Origin: Candidatus Gastranaerophilales bacterium
Lineage (GTDB): Bacteria > Cyanobacteriota > Vampirovibrionia > Gastranaerophilales > Gastranaerophilaceae
Direction: 5' to 3'
Assembly: GCA_944323625.1 (NCBI GenBank)
Contig: CALUTD010000011.1
Location: 1-64,000 of the forward strand
DNA: 64,000 bases
In this document: piece by piece, positions 27,428 to 36,098 of the stretch
Layout: every line of letters begins with the position of its first letter
Numbering within the stretch: the first letter of the stretch is position 1
Made by a program: the position numbers and the translations under genes
Notes under the pieces: model-generated
Database searches by the model: none
Told to the model about the DNA's origin: nothing
What the model saw: only the letters and a program-made list of their open reading frames with translations

Positions 27428-27595
27428 ATGTCAAACACTATTGCAGATTTAAATGTTAACTCAACACCTGTTAATTCTAAATTTACTGAAGAATTTACAA
27501 AATATTTAAAAAAACAAGCATTAAAAGCAACTTTTAATGGATGTGATATTGAAACATTCAGCTGGTATAAGAAAATGTTAGGAATTGGTTGTTAA
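27428..27595 (+). CDS. 55-residue peptide ending GIGC, strongly signalled
   Basis: MSNTIADLNVNSTPVNSKFTE..., preceded by AAGGAGG (7 nt from the ATG) and followed at once by a strong terminator, so it is a monocistronic, probably well expressed small gene. The body is polar with a helical centre (FTEEFTKYLKKQALKA), a Cys in FNGCDIE and a C-terminal GIGC. No signal peptide. I do not recognise it. An ATG at 27389 in the same frame would bypass the good ribosome-binding site. Confidence 0.75.
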   Translation: MSNTIADLNVNSTPVNSKFTEEFTKYLKKQALKATFNGCDIETFSWYKKMLGIGC

Positions 27596-27605
27596 TATAA
27601 TTCGT

Positions 27606-27641
27606 AAAAGGAAGAGGAACGAAAAAGTTCCTCTTCCTTTT
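27606..27641 (+). terminator. Strong rho-independent terminator
   Basis: A 15-bp perfect stem (AAAAGGAAGAGGAAC at 27606-27620 with 27627-27641), 6-nt GAAAAA loop and a T-run. Confidence 0.92.
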
Positions 27642-27718
27642 TATAACAAGTATACTTGCGGCTAATGACATTAAACATATTTTTTGCTAGTATTAAAAAA
27701 AACGGTTACGAGGTTGTA

Positions 27719-28456
27719 ATGAAAAAGTTACTATTACTTTTGATTTTAACACTGGCATCACAAACTGAGATAATAGCAGCGCCAAATTATACATATTCAA
27801 CGCCAAGCACATACAAATTTGAGTATGAACAATCTCAAAATGATTCTGTACAAGAAAAAATACTATTTATTGTTGATTTTTCAAATAGTATGAATGAAAG
27901 ACTTGGAGGAAAGACAAAACTTTCTGCAGCATTATCTACACTAAAAGATATTTTACAAATGATTCCTCCAAATACATATACAGGGCTCAGAGTCTATGGC
28001 CATAGGACGGGATTTACTCCAAAACAAAGCTGCACTGCTTCTCAATTGATTTCTCCTATACAACAAAATAATACTGCGAGTATATATGCAAAGTTAAGTT
28101 CAATAAATGCTGTAGGATGGACACCAATAACATATTCACTTAAACAGGCTGCTTTTTTCGATTTTACTGATACTACAACAAAAAAAAGAATAATACTAAT
28201 TAGTGACGGCGGCGAAAATTGCGATGAAAGCCCATGTGACTTTGTAATTGAATTAATGAAGTACAGAGATGATATTCGAATAGATGTTATAGCTTTGGCC
28301 ATAGGAGATCAGGATGCAAACAACCAGCTAAAATGTGTAGCATTGGTAACTTCCGGAAAATTTTATAATGCAAATACCGCTGCCGAACTCAAAAACAGTC
28401 TTCAAGACTCTCTTAATCTTCAAAAAGAAGTACAGGGTGTAATTATAAGTAAATAA
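27719..28456 (+). CDS. Secreted von Willebrand factor A domain protein
   Basis: A 245-residue protein with signal peptide MKKLLLLLILTLASQTEIIAA, then a VWA domain: ILFIVDFSNSMNERLGG carries the MIDAS DXSXS, T of GWTPITYSLKQA is the second MIDAS element, and LISDGGENCDESPCDF the third. Four cysteines could form disulfides outside the cytoplasm. VWA domains bind metal and protein partners, as in CoxE/chloride-channel-like secreted proteins. The ATG at 27719 is chosen because it begins the signal peptide; an upstream in-frame ATG at 27656 is not. Confidence 0.88.
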   Translation: MKKLLLLLILTLASQTEIIAAPNYTYSTPSTYKFEYEQSQNDSVQEKILFIVDFSNSMNERLGGKTKLSAALSTLKDILQMIPPNTYTGLRVYGHRTGFTPKQSCTASQLISPIQQNNTASIYAKLSSINAVGWTPITYSLKQAAFFDFTDTTTKKRIILISDGGENCDESPCDFVIELMKYRDDIRIDVIALAIGDQDANNQLKCVALVTSGKFYNANTAAELKNSLQDSLNLQKEVQGVIISK

Positions 28457-28475
28457 AATATAGGTTTGATATAAA

Positions 28476-28510
28476 AAAATAAGCGGCACACATATAACCG
28501 CTTACTTTTT
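28476..28510. terminator. Bidirectional terminator between convergent genes
   Basis: TAAGCGG (28480-28486) pairs with CCGCTTA (28498-28504), flanked by A-run on the left and T-run on the right. Confidence 0.75.
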
Positions 28511-28525
28511 ATATTATTTGTTGAT

Positions 28526-30247
28526 TTATTGATATAATGGCGCTAATTTAGCTTCTTGCTGAGGTATAACACCTTCTTCTATAGGAAGATATACTCTGTA
28601 ATCAATAACCGGGAAACAATTATCAATAGACTCAATCTTTTTGAGTTCTTCATCGTTAATATTCCCTGATTCAATCATGTCGGCTATTTTTTCAAATCTT
28701 TCAACATGTTCCATAAATCTGTCCGTTGCATAATCTTTTGCCTGCCATGTAGTTATTAAAAACGGCCAATCAGAACTTTGGAGCAATAAATTTTCTCTCG
28801 CAAGCTGATTTAAAGCCCTGTGTAAAAGCTTATCTTCAGGAATTTTTTCATATTTTTCAACAATATTTATTATTCTTTTTTCGCAGGCATGAATTATAGG
28901 CCACATCCATTCTGTTAAGTGATTCATCCATACATAGAAATGACCGCCTTGCCCCCATGAACTTTCAGGGATTTGAATAGTATCAACCGGAGGATGTTTT
29001 TCTAAATACTCGCCGGCTGTACACCTTTCTATTTCAGGAATGAAGTTATTTAATTTTCTTATAACCTGTTTAATAAATTCAACACCTTCAAACCACCAGT
29101 GGCCGTATAATTCTGTATCGAAAGATACCATAACAAGACCTTCTTTTCCGTTGGCTTTTTTGTAATCATTTAACAAATGATACAACAGTGTAGTATAGTG
29201 GTCAGAATTAGAATTTACTTGATTCATTGCAAGTACGGGATCATATAGCATTTTATCACCTAAATCTGTTTTTGGTGAAGTAATTCTCCAGTAGTTCATA
29301 CCCGATTTATCGTCTTTTTTGTGGAATTCACGGTAACAACCGTCTCCGGGGTAACCATCTGCAGCCGACCAAACTTGAAATCCGGCTCTGTCATTTCTGC
29401 CCATAACGGCAACTTGGGCATCGGGAAGCCAGTAAGCGGAATATGTATCATAACCTGTTGCCTCTCTTTGAGGAAGCGGTATATATTCAATATTTCCGTA
29501 TATACCAACTACTCTTCTGTTTCCAACGGAATTGCCGCCTTCAATTACATGTGATTCGGTAAAGAAATATTCAATACCGTTGTTTTGAAGCGTAACTTCA
29601 ATTGCGGGACGCCATTTCTTTTTACCGTCTTTACCTGTGAACTCATAGCCTTGTCTGTATGCACATTCAGGAAGCCAGCAACCTTTAGCTTTCTTACCGA
29701 AAAGTCTTTTTGTTGTATCGGAACCAACTTTAAACTGAGCGTTTAAGTTTGAATCAGTTGCCAATAATGGTGAAAATCCGTGTGTAGCACCTGATGTCGT
29801 TATCTCTATGCATCCTAAATCCTGATATTTTTTGAATGCACTTATTAAGTCTTTGTTATATTTATTAACAAAAGAGTCTTTTATATGATTAAACCAATCA
29901 AAATAGTATTTAGCTAAATATTTTAAATGCTGTGAGTGCTCAACTTTAGGGTCAGGGTATCTTTCTAAATCTTTAGAAACAGCTTCAATTCTTGAATCTA
30001 AATATTCGATGAAACCATTTTTTAAATGTTCATCGTTCAATTGTTCCGCTAAAATCGGAGTAATACCTACTGTTAATTTTGCTTTAATTCCTTCTTCTTC
30101 ATACAATTCAGAAATTGCATTCAAAAGAGGAACATAAGTTTCAGACATACATTCATAAAGATTTTCTTCCCCGAACGGCCACATTCCGGCTTTTCTGTAA
30201 TAAGGAAGGTGTGAATGTAACATAAAAACAAATGAACCTACTGTCAT
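28526..30247 (-). CDS. Glycoside hydrolase family 57 protein (1,4-alpha-glucan branching type)
   Basis: This 573-residue GH57 enzyme starts GSFVFMLHSHLPYYRKAGMW. The catalytic nucleophile Glu lies in GCWLPECAYRQGYE and the acid/base Asp in SFDTELYGHWWFEG. The C-terminal helical domain (MNHLTEWMWPIIHACE ... LLLQSSDWPFLITTWQA) is that of GH57 branching enzymes of cyanobacteria and thermophiles. It would introduce alpha-1,6 branches in glycogen. GGAGG upstream of the ATG. No other glycogen genes are adjacent. Confidence 0.93.
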   Translation of the reverse strand: MTVGSFVFMLHSHLPYYRKAGMWPFGEENLYECMSETYVPLLNAISELYEEEGIKAKLTVGITPILAEQLNDEHLKNGFIEYLDSRIEAVSKDLERYPDPKVEHSQHLKYLAKYYFDWFNHIKDSFVNKYNKDLISAFKKYQDLGCIEITTSGATHGFSPLLATDSNLNAQFKVGSDTTKRLFGKKAKGCWLPECAYRQGYEFTGKDGKKKWRPAIEVTLQNNGIEYFFTESHVIEGGNSVGNRRVVGIYGNIEYIPLPQREATGYDTYSAYWLPDAQVAVMGRNDRAGFQVWSAADGYPGDGCYREFHKKDDKSGMNYWRITSPKTDLGDKMLYDPVLAMNQVNSNSDHYTTLLYHLLNDYKKANGKEGLVMVSFDTELYGHWWFEGVEFIKQVIRKLNNFIPEIERCTAGEYLEKHPPVDTIQIPESSWGQGGHFYVWMNHLTEWMWPIIHACEKRIINIVEKYEKIPEDKLLHRALNQLARENLLLQSSDWPFLITTWQAKDYATDRFMEHVERFEKIADMIESGNINDEELKKIESIDNCFPVIDYRVYLPIEEGVIPQQEAKLAPLYQ

Positions 30248-30410
30248 AATATCCTCCGATTTTTATACTTTCTTTGTAGTTATAGCATAAAGTTTAAAAA
30301 AATATAACCCTATAGAACTAATTCTATAGTATTGTTTACAAAACTTTGAAATTTAGAAAAATTTAACAATTTTACACTTTTATGAACATTAAATAAACAA
30401 AGGATTAATT

Positions 30411-31454
30411 ATGAATATTGCTAGAATACCAAATATTTTGAATATTACAAATTTAAGCACAATAAAGCATAACTATTTTGTTAATAATAAATACACTAGT
30501 GATGTTTTTATAAAGAGTCCATCATTTGGTTCAAATATAAAAGTTAATGAGAACAACTCGTTTGAAGAGTTTGAAAAATGGGCAGAGGAAACTGATTTCT
30601 ATTCTAAAGCACAAAAAATTATTGATGAAACTGGTGAGATTTTAGGCTCAGGTTTTGAAGGAATAACTTATTCGATTCCAAACAATGATAAATGGGTAAT
30701 AAAGCAGTACAAAAGAACTCATTTAGTTCCAGGAAATTATAAAGAGCCAAAAATTACACAATTAGTTGATAATTGTCCAAAACTTAATATAGGTCAGCCA
30801 ATAGCTCAAGTTATATTACCAATGGGCGGTAGATATGGAAACTCTTTTTTAGTAATGAAAAGGCAAAGTGGAAACTCATATGGAGTTGAACAATCAAAGA
30901 GAGACTATATGTTCGAAAGTAGTATTGAAAAGCACTTAAGCTCTTTAAAACAATTATCAGAATTTCCGCAGGAGTCTTTTGATAAATGTATTAAAGACAT
31001 TGAATACATAACAAAACAAGGCTATGTTCTTGATTGCTGTAATCCATACAATTTCATGATTGATGATGAAAAACAGTCTATAAATTTTGTTGATGTGTCT
31101 CAACGTACAAATTCAAGCAAAATTGAATATGAAGAAGTACTACATTCTCTTCTTGGTGATTCGTTTGAACCTGATTCTATAGATAATGTTGATGAAATAA
31201 ATTGTGATGAAACACAGTATGGTGAAGTACTATATGCACTGTTAGATGGTCCTTTTGGTATTAATTTTGCAAATAAATTTCCAGATTATGATGAAAAGAA
31301 AAAAGAAGCGATAAAATATTCTGAAATAATTACAAAAAAATTCATTAATGCAATGGCTTCTAATAATGTAAACTTTACAAATGGACCATTATTTGAAGAA
31401 ATAATAAAATCAGGAATTTTAGACAAATTTAACCTGAGTAAATATATTGGATAA
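30411..31454 (+). CDS. Protein-kinase-fold protein
   Basis: A 347-residue protein. After a 70-residue unstructured start come a glycine loop (EILGSGFEGITYSIP, about 77-90), the ATP-contact lysine K98 in WVIKQY, a hinge-like FLVMKR, a catalytic-loop-like segment YVLDCCNPYNFMID (D208, N214) and a metal-binding Asp in INFVDVS (D228). The D-to-N spacing is one longer than in classical kinases, so activity is uncertain. About 120 residues follow without recognised family. AAGGA precedes the ATG. It is directly upstream of ssrA. Confidence 0.7.
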   Translation: MNIARIPNILNITNLSTIKHNYFVNNKYTSDVFIKSPSFGSNIKVNENNSFEEFEKWAEETDFYSKAQKIIDETGEILGSGFEGITYSIPNNDKWVIKQYKRTHLVPGNYKEPKITQLVDNCPKLNIGQPIAQVILPMGGRYGNSFLVMKRQSGNSYGVEQSKRDYMFESSIEKHLSSLKQLSEFPQESFDKCIKDIEYITKQGYVLDCCNPYNFMIDDEKQSINFVDVSQRTNSSKIEYEEVLHSLLGDSFEPDSIDNVDEINCDETQYGEVLYALLDGPFGINFANKFPDYDEKKKEAIKYSEIITKKFINAMASNNVNFTNGPLFEEIIKSGILDKFNLSKYIG

Positions 31455-31503
31455 AAAAATAAAGAATGTTATAATAAATAAAAGTACATTGAAAATTAAA
31501 TAT

Positions 31504-31895
31504 GGGGACGTTTTGGATTTGACGGGTGGATTGGTGTATTCAGGCTGCGAGTCCGAGCGCTGTTCTCGGTTATCAACGAGCAAACTAAAATAAACGCTAC
31601 AAATAACGTAGTAAAAGCTGATTTTTCAAGAGCACAAGCTCTTGCTGCCTAGTCGCAGTTCAGCCATCGTATTAGACCAGCTTGCCGTTTAATGCGGTGA
31701 CCGTATGCAAGCTGCAGTTCACCGACGGAAGTAAGTGAATTAAGTTTTTCTTCCAAACTGCGTATCAGTTAAAACTGCTTTGGTAATTTTTTAGGATGGG
31801 TTCGTGCCGTAAATTTACCAAGATTAACAGGCCTACACTCGTAGACGCAGGTTTATATCCCATTCCGGACGAGAGTTCGAATCTCTCCGTCTCCA
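31504..31895 (+). ncRNA. ssrA: tmRNA (transfer-messenger RNA)
   Basis: The 5' GGGGACG pairs with 3' CGTCTCC (with one G-U) and A is the discriminator; CCA is not encoded. The T-arm GAGAG-TTCGAAT-CTCTC is at 31871-31887. The tag frame in the 5' third reads ...NATNNVVKADFSRAQALAA-stop, with the terminal ALAA degron recognised by ClpXP. Pseudoknot-like inverted segments fill the middle. It rescues stalled ribosomes with SmpB. The RNA gene also forms the left edge of the accessory island. Confidence 0.95.
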
Positions 31896-31906
31896 ATTTT
31901 ATTAGT

Positions 31907-31932
31907 AAGAGACCAGCTAAGGTCTCTTTTAT
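31907..31932 (+). terminator. tmRNA terminator
   Basis: AAGAGACC (31907-31914) pairs with GGTCTCTT (31921-31928) and is followed by T residues. Confidence 0.85.
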
Positions 31933-32072
31933 TATGCTAGAATCCCGCGGATTGCGCGTTTTACCCAAAATCAGAGAATTTCTTTTTATGATTTTTTTAA
32001 GATTTTTCACGGTATAACTTAAAATTCTCTTTTGGCTAATAAAAAAAGTCCTTTTTATTAGAGAGTTTAGGG

Positions 32073-32102
32073 TTGAAAAAAATACAATATTTACATTATA
32101 AT
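32073..32102 (+). promoter_or_regulatory. Sigma-70-type promoter inside a palindrome
   Basis: TTGAAA (32073-32078), an 18-nt spacer and TATAAT (32097-32102). The -10 lies within a perfect 16-bp palindrome, TTACATTATAATGTAA (32091-32106), which could be an operator. Confidence 0.55.
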
Positions 32103-32108
32103 GTAAGT

Positions 32109-32344
32109 GAAGTTAGATAATAGACTTGAGTACAAAAAGGAAAAGGTGACCATTATCACAAAACTTCAGGGATAATAGTGTTTAAATATAAATAAAATTC
32201 AAAAAATTCATAATATATTGAAAGTTTAAGTAAGCTTTTCAGAGAAAAGTAAACGCTTTGTAATAAAGTATTACTTGTTAGCAAAGAATAATAAATAATT
32301 AAAATAAATACAAATAGACAGGTTCTATAACTTGTCTATTTTTT
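32109..32344 (+). ncRNA. Candidate small RNA or attenuated leader
   Basis: About 235 nt without a convincing open frame run from the promoter at 32073-32102 to a terminator-like hairpin (AATAGACAGG at 32313-32322 with CTTGTCTATT at 32331-32340, then T4). The toxin remnant begins 38 nt later. Either an independent sRNA or a leader that attenuates the toxin gene. Upstream, 31933-32072 shows only an A/T hairpin (32036-32061). Confidence 0.4.
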
Positions 32345-32382
32345 GTGTCCATGAAAAGTCATAAACAAGAAAGGAGAAAAAT

Positions 32383-33522
32383 ATGGCAGTTTGGAATGAA
32401 GTTGATTTTGTGTAGAGTGAAGTCGAGTGAAACGAGCGAACTCGAAGAAATGAGAACCGAAATGAGCAACAGGCAAAGCCAAGCGAATGACAGGTTCGAA
32501 ATAGAACAAAATCAAAGACAAATACAGAAAAAGGCGGTGGTAGTTCTGCAAAAGATAATTCAAATGTAAATAAGGAAAAAACAGTTTTGTATGGTGGACT
32601 AGAGAAAAATGAAATACAAAGAGAAGGTATAAAATCTAGAATAGAGAACATAAAAGATAAAATAATATCAAATGAACTCAAAGAAAAGAATAAAAATGAA
32701 AAGAGAGCAGCAATATTGTACCCTAATATGCCTGATAATAAAAAAATACAAGAATTAAAAAATATAGGAGAAAAAGAATTTAGTGATATTGAAAAAGAAA
32801 GGATACTTAACCATACAAAAAATATTGGACTAGCCGCATTAGAGATTGGAAGTGCATTAATACCATTTTCAGGAGAAGCAAAACTAGCAGCGGGAATTAC
32901 AAAAGCATTAGAACCCAAGATAGGAAGGGCAATTGCAAAAGAAGTTGGGAAAGGTGCAGCAATGGGAACATATTCAGGAGGTGTAGCAGGAAGTATAAAA
33001 GGGTTAGGTGAAGGACTGGAAAATGATAAAAATTTAATAGTTACGACTATAGAAGGAGGTTTAACCGGTGCTGCATTAGGTGGAATTTCTGGTGCTGGTA
33101 TTGGAATAGCGAGCGGGAAAGGTATTCAAATGTATAAAGGGCTAAAGTTAAAAGATTTCAAACCTATTGACAATATGACAAAAGAGGAAAGGAAAGAATT
33201 TAGAAAATTTGCAAAAGAATATTATCAGGATTATATACAAGATACAGATGTGTATAATAAAAATTTAGGAAAAATAATGTTTACGGCAAAAGGTGCTAAA
33301 GAAACGATAAGTAAAAATCCAAATATGTCGAAAGACTTTCCTTTATTAAGAAATGATGTCAAAAATGCAAAATATATTAGTGCAAATGAATTGTACAAAC
33401 AAAGAAAAGATAAGTATAAAAAGTTTTATAAATTTGAAGGAAAAAATAAAATATATATAATTGCGGAAGATGAAAATGGTTATAAGTTCTATTTATCAAA
33501 AGATAGAGCAAAAGAAAATTAA
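32383..33522 (+). pseudogene. Orphan polymorphic-toxin C-terminal cassette, 5' end broken by stops
   Basis: ATG at 32383 after AAGGAG reads MAVWNEVDFV and then meets TAG at 32413 and two TGA codons before the same frame stays open to 33522. The open part (311 codons from a TTG at 32587) has a charged helical lead, then a glycine/alanine-rich hydrophobic stretch (IGLAALEIGSALIPFSGEAK, GVAGSIKG, GALGGISGAGIGIASGKG) typical of pretoxin translocation regions. The last 90 residues (LGKIMFTAKGAKETISKNP ... NKIYIIAEDENGYKFYL) resemble BECR-fold nuclease toxins of the PBECR/LPD3 kind. No N-terminal export module is present. Whether the 3' part is translated is unknown. Confidence 0.6.
32413..32500 (+). 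mobile_element. Short, more GC-rich, stop-containing insert
   Basis: This roughly 88-bp block is visibly richer in G and C than its flanks and holds all three in-frame stops. It contains CGAGT ... ACTCG inverted arms (about 32424-32444). It looks like a small palindromic element inserted into the toxin gene; boundaries are approximate. Confidence 0.35.
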
Positions 33523-33533
33523 TAAAAAATTCA

Positions 33534-33603
33534 ATATATACGAAGGTTTATCTTGAATTTTAAGAAATAAAATTTAAAAACGAAGATAAACCTTTGTATA
33601 TAT
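33534..33603. repeat. 21-bp inverted repeat between convergent genes
   Basis: 33534-33554 pairs with 33583-33603 with a single G-T, around a 28-nt A/T loop. The core AAGGTTTATCTT / AAGATAAACCTT is perfect. It may act as a bidirectional terminator, but is unusually long. Confidence 0.7.
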
Positions 33604-33629
33604 ACTGTAAATTAAGTAAATTAGTTTTC

Positions 33630-35282
33630 TTATTTATTTTGATTGACATTTTGATAATTTTTGATTTCTTTTATGCAAAGTTGTTCTTTTGTATCAAGTT
33701 CTTTTTCAAATTTATTCATTATTTCAAGAAATATATTTTTTTCAATTTCTACATCTATTGCAAAATCAATATGGTTCTTTTTACTTTCCCAATCTTGAAT
33801 CTGAAATCTAATTTTATCATTATCCAATACCCATACAAACCATTTAGATTTACTTACTTCTTCTATAATTAATTGAGCATAATTTTTTGTTTTTATTTCA
33901 TTAAAAAATTTTTTAAAATCGGTTTTCATAAGAGAATAATCTATACATTCTTGGTAATTTTCTTTATTTGTCTTTATTTCAATATTAAAATATAGATTGA
34001 AAGAATTATCTTTATCAATGGAACTTTCATCAATTTCATCATAAGTTACATTTATTTCTATATTTTCAATTTTTTTAGCTTCTCTTAATGGTAACGGTAA
34101 TTTTTCATCAGGATAAATAAACCATCTGCCTGTATCCGAATTATATAACCAATTTGAAAGTATATGGATTTTGTATGGTTCTATTTTAGGATTCCAATTT
34201 GGTTTTGGTTTATTTTTTGTTATACCTGCATCAAATACTTCATAATCTTTCCAATTTTTTTCTATTTTGTATTTTGAACATTGATACTCTGCAAATAATG
34301 TGTTTCCTGGAAGTATTGCAAGTTTCCATCCTTCTTTATAATCATCTTTGTAAAATACATATTGATATGAATAGAATAAAGGAATATTTTTTAATTGAAT
34401 TATATTTTTTACATTAATTTCATCTAATTCTTTTTTCTTATGTATTTTTTCAATACTTTCTATTTCTTTATCTACTTCAGCTTTTAATTTTACAAAAGAT
34501 ATTAAAGTTAAATTATCAAGAAAAATTTTGTAATTTTCATCAGAAACAATAAATTTTATCCAACCTTTTTTATATTTATAATATTGAATAACACCTGAGT
34601 GTAGGATTTGTTTTACAAATAATTCAGAAGAAAGTTTATAATAGTAGGCTTGATTTAATTTAAAATCTTCTAATAAATTTAAATCTTTCTTTATACATTC
34701 TTCTTTTGCCAAATCTGCTGTAAGTATAATTTTTTTATTGTTATTAAGAGCTAAATATCTTTGAAAGAAAAGCCATTCATTACTTTCATTAACAGGTCCT
34801 TCCCATAAGTGGGAGATATAAGAATAGTAATATATACCTTTCAAAGATTTGCAAAAGTATTCTTCTCCATTTGTATAAAAAAGACCATTTATAACATCAG
34901 GCGTCTTAAGTATATCCTGATTAAAAATTAGTATATCTCCAATATTTAATCCGAGTCTGTCACATTCTCCATTTGCAAGTTCAATAATATATTTTGTCTG
35001 ATAACCAGATATAGAATTATTAAAAACGGAACTTCTCTTTTTATATATTTTAATAATTGTCCCAATTTCATTACAAAAGAGTATATCAGAAGAAATCTTT
35101 ATTTTATCAGCAGATACTTTATTGGGATATATTTCACTATAATCGTGGATGATTCCTATATTTTGTAGTATTTTATCCTTAAGAAACGAAGCATTTTTTT
35201 CTTCCTCTGCTTCTGGTGTTCCAAGTGATAAATTAGCATATTCACCATTAATTTTTCTGATTTTATAATTTTGTATTTTCAT
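33630..35282 (-). CDS. 550-aa protein of unknown function (intact copy)
   Basis: A soluble, Lys/Ile/Tyr-rich protein with no signal peptide or membrane segment. It is mostly beta with Trp-containing motifs (YISHLWEGPVNESNEW, YNSDTGRWFIYPDEKLPLP). The last 110 residues (DFKKFFNEIKTKNYAQLIIE ... FAIDVEIEKNIFLEIM) look like a separate alpha/beta domain. A decayed copy is at 37.1-38.0 kb. It converges on the toxin cassette; an immunity-like or phage-derived role is possible but unproven. Only a weak GGA precedes the ATG. Confidence 0.75.
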   Translation of the reverse strand: MKIQNYKIRKINGEYANLSLGTPEAEEEKNASFLKDKILQNIGIIHDYSEIYPNKVSADKIKISSDILFCNEIGTIIKIYKKRSSVFNNSISGYQTKYIIELANGECDRLGLNIGDILIFNQDILKTPDVINGLFYTNGEEYFCKSLKGIYYYSYISHLWEGPVNESNEWLFFQRYLALNNNKKIILTADLAKEECIKKDLNLLEDFKLNQAYYYKLSSELFVKQILHSGVIQYYKYKKGWIKFIVSDENYKIFLDNLTLISFVKLKAEVDKEIESIEKIHKKKELDEINVKNIIQLKNIPLFYSYQYVFYKDDYKEGWKLAILPGNTLFAEYQCSKYKIEKNWKDYEVFDAGITKNKPKPNWNPKIEPYKIHILSNWLYNSDTGRWFIYPDEKLPLPLREAKKIENIEINVTYDEIDESSIDKDNSFNLYFNIEIKTNKENYQECIDYSLMKTDFKKFFNEIKTKNYAQLIIEEVSKSKWFVWVLDNDKIRFQIQDWESKKNHIDFAIDVEIEKNIFLEIMNKFEKELDTKEQLCIKEIKNYQNVNQNK

Positions 35283-35642
35283 ATATCCACTTGAAAAGAT
35301 TATGTTTTTGAAAATATTCTATTGTTTGATTATATCATAGTTTAACTTAATTAATATATGAATATTTTGTAAATAGTGTAATAAAAAATAAGTTGTAACA
35401 CATTTTTTATATAATTACCTTAAGCAAAGATAGTAATAAAAATACTATTTTTCAAGAGATATCCCTCGCTAATATTCATACGACTAGTATGGGTTAGCAA
35501 GGGATAATAATATTATAACAAATTTCAATGTTGTATTTCAATAAATACAACAGGAAATGATAATATTTCTTATATTATAAAGGGATCGAAATCACGCTCC
35601 TTTTATCTTGCAATAATTGGCATTATAGATTATATTGAGAAA
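35283..35642. other. Intergenic region with hairpin repeats
   Basis: 360 bp without a gene. 35283-35395 is repeated upstream of the decayed gene copy (38021-38135). 35424-35525 is repeat copy A. A separate 9-bp perfect hairpin, GTTGTATTT (35530-35538) with AAATACAAC (35543-35551), follows. Confidence 0.6.
35424..35525 (+). repeat. ~100-bp hairpin-bearing repeat, copy A
   Basis: Matches 36779-36880 in the same orientation with few differences. It contains nested inverted repeats: TATCCCTCGCTAA (35460-35472) with TTAGCAAGGGATA (35494-35506), one mismatch, enclosing CATAC-GACTA-GTATG (35477-35491). Confidence 0.8.
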
Positions 35643-36098
35643 ATGAAAAGAATAATTTTATACATAACTTTACTAATTATTTTATTATTAAATTATAATC
35701 TATCCGCCATATGTCTAGAAAAAAATGTATTTTCTTTTAGTGATGGTTCCGGTTCTTATAGGGATGAGACTGAACGACAAAATGCTTTAAAATATGCAAC
35801 TAAAATAAAAGAAGTAATTGAAGCTGAAAATTTTGAAGAATTTGCAAATATGATTCACTATCCAATTGCAATTAATGATTATTATGGTGAAGGTAAATAT
35901 GTTTTCATTGAGAATAAAGAACAATTTTTAAAATTGGATAAAAAAATTATATTTAATAAACATTTAAAAAAATCTCTTAAAACAAATGAAATTTTTGTAA
36001 ATTGGCAAGGATTTATGGTTGGAAACGGAGATATTTGGTTTGACACAGTATATCCACATACTTATTTCAAAATAAAGGCAATTAATATTTTTAACTAA
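35643..36098 (+). CDS. Secreted small protein, NTF2-like fold likely
   Basis: A 151-residue protein with signal peptide MKRIILYITLLIILLLNYNL. The mature part (ALKYATKIKEVIEAENFEEF, NMIHYPIAIND, FVNWQGFMVGNGDIWFD) looks like the NTF2-like periplasmic or lipoprotein family found as accessory genes in many bacteria. Function unknown. A GAGAAA sequence lies just upstream of the ATG. A terminator follows at 36301. Confidence 0.7.
   Translation: MKRIILYITLLIILLLNYNLSAICLEKNVFSFSDGSGSYRDETERQNALKYATKIKEVIEAENFEEFANMIHYPIAINDYYGEGKYVFIENKEQFLKLDKKIIFNKHLKKSLKTNEIFVNWQGFMVGNGDIWFDTVYPHTYFKIKAINIFN

Noticed and set aside
31765-32017. Open frames of 70-80 codons over the 3' part of ssrA
   Set aside because: They cross the tmRNA structure and terminator and have no ribosome-binding site.
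32325-32918. Long minus-strand open frame with Phe/Ser-rich translation
   Set aside because: Antisense of the toxin cassette with typical shadow composition, no start signals.
34199-34417. Identical 72-codon + strand frames at 34199 and 37679
   Set aside because: They are identical only because the underlying segment is duplicated; antisense of the 550-aa gene.
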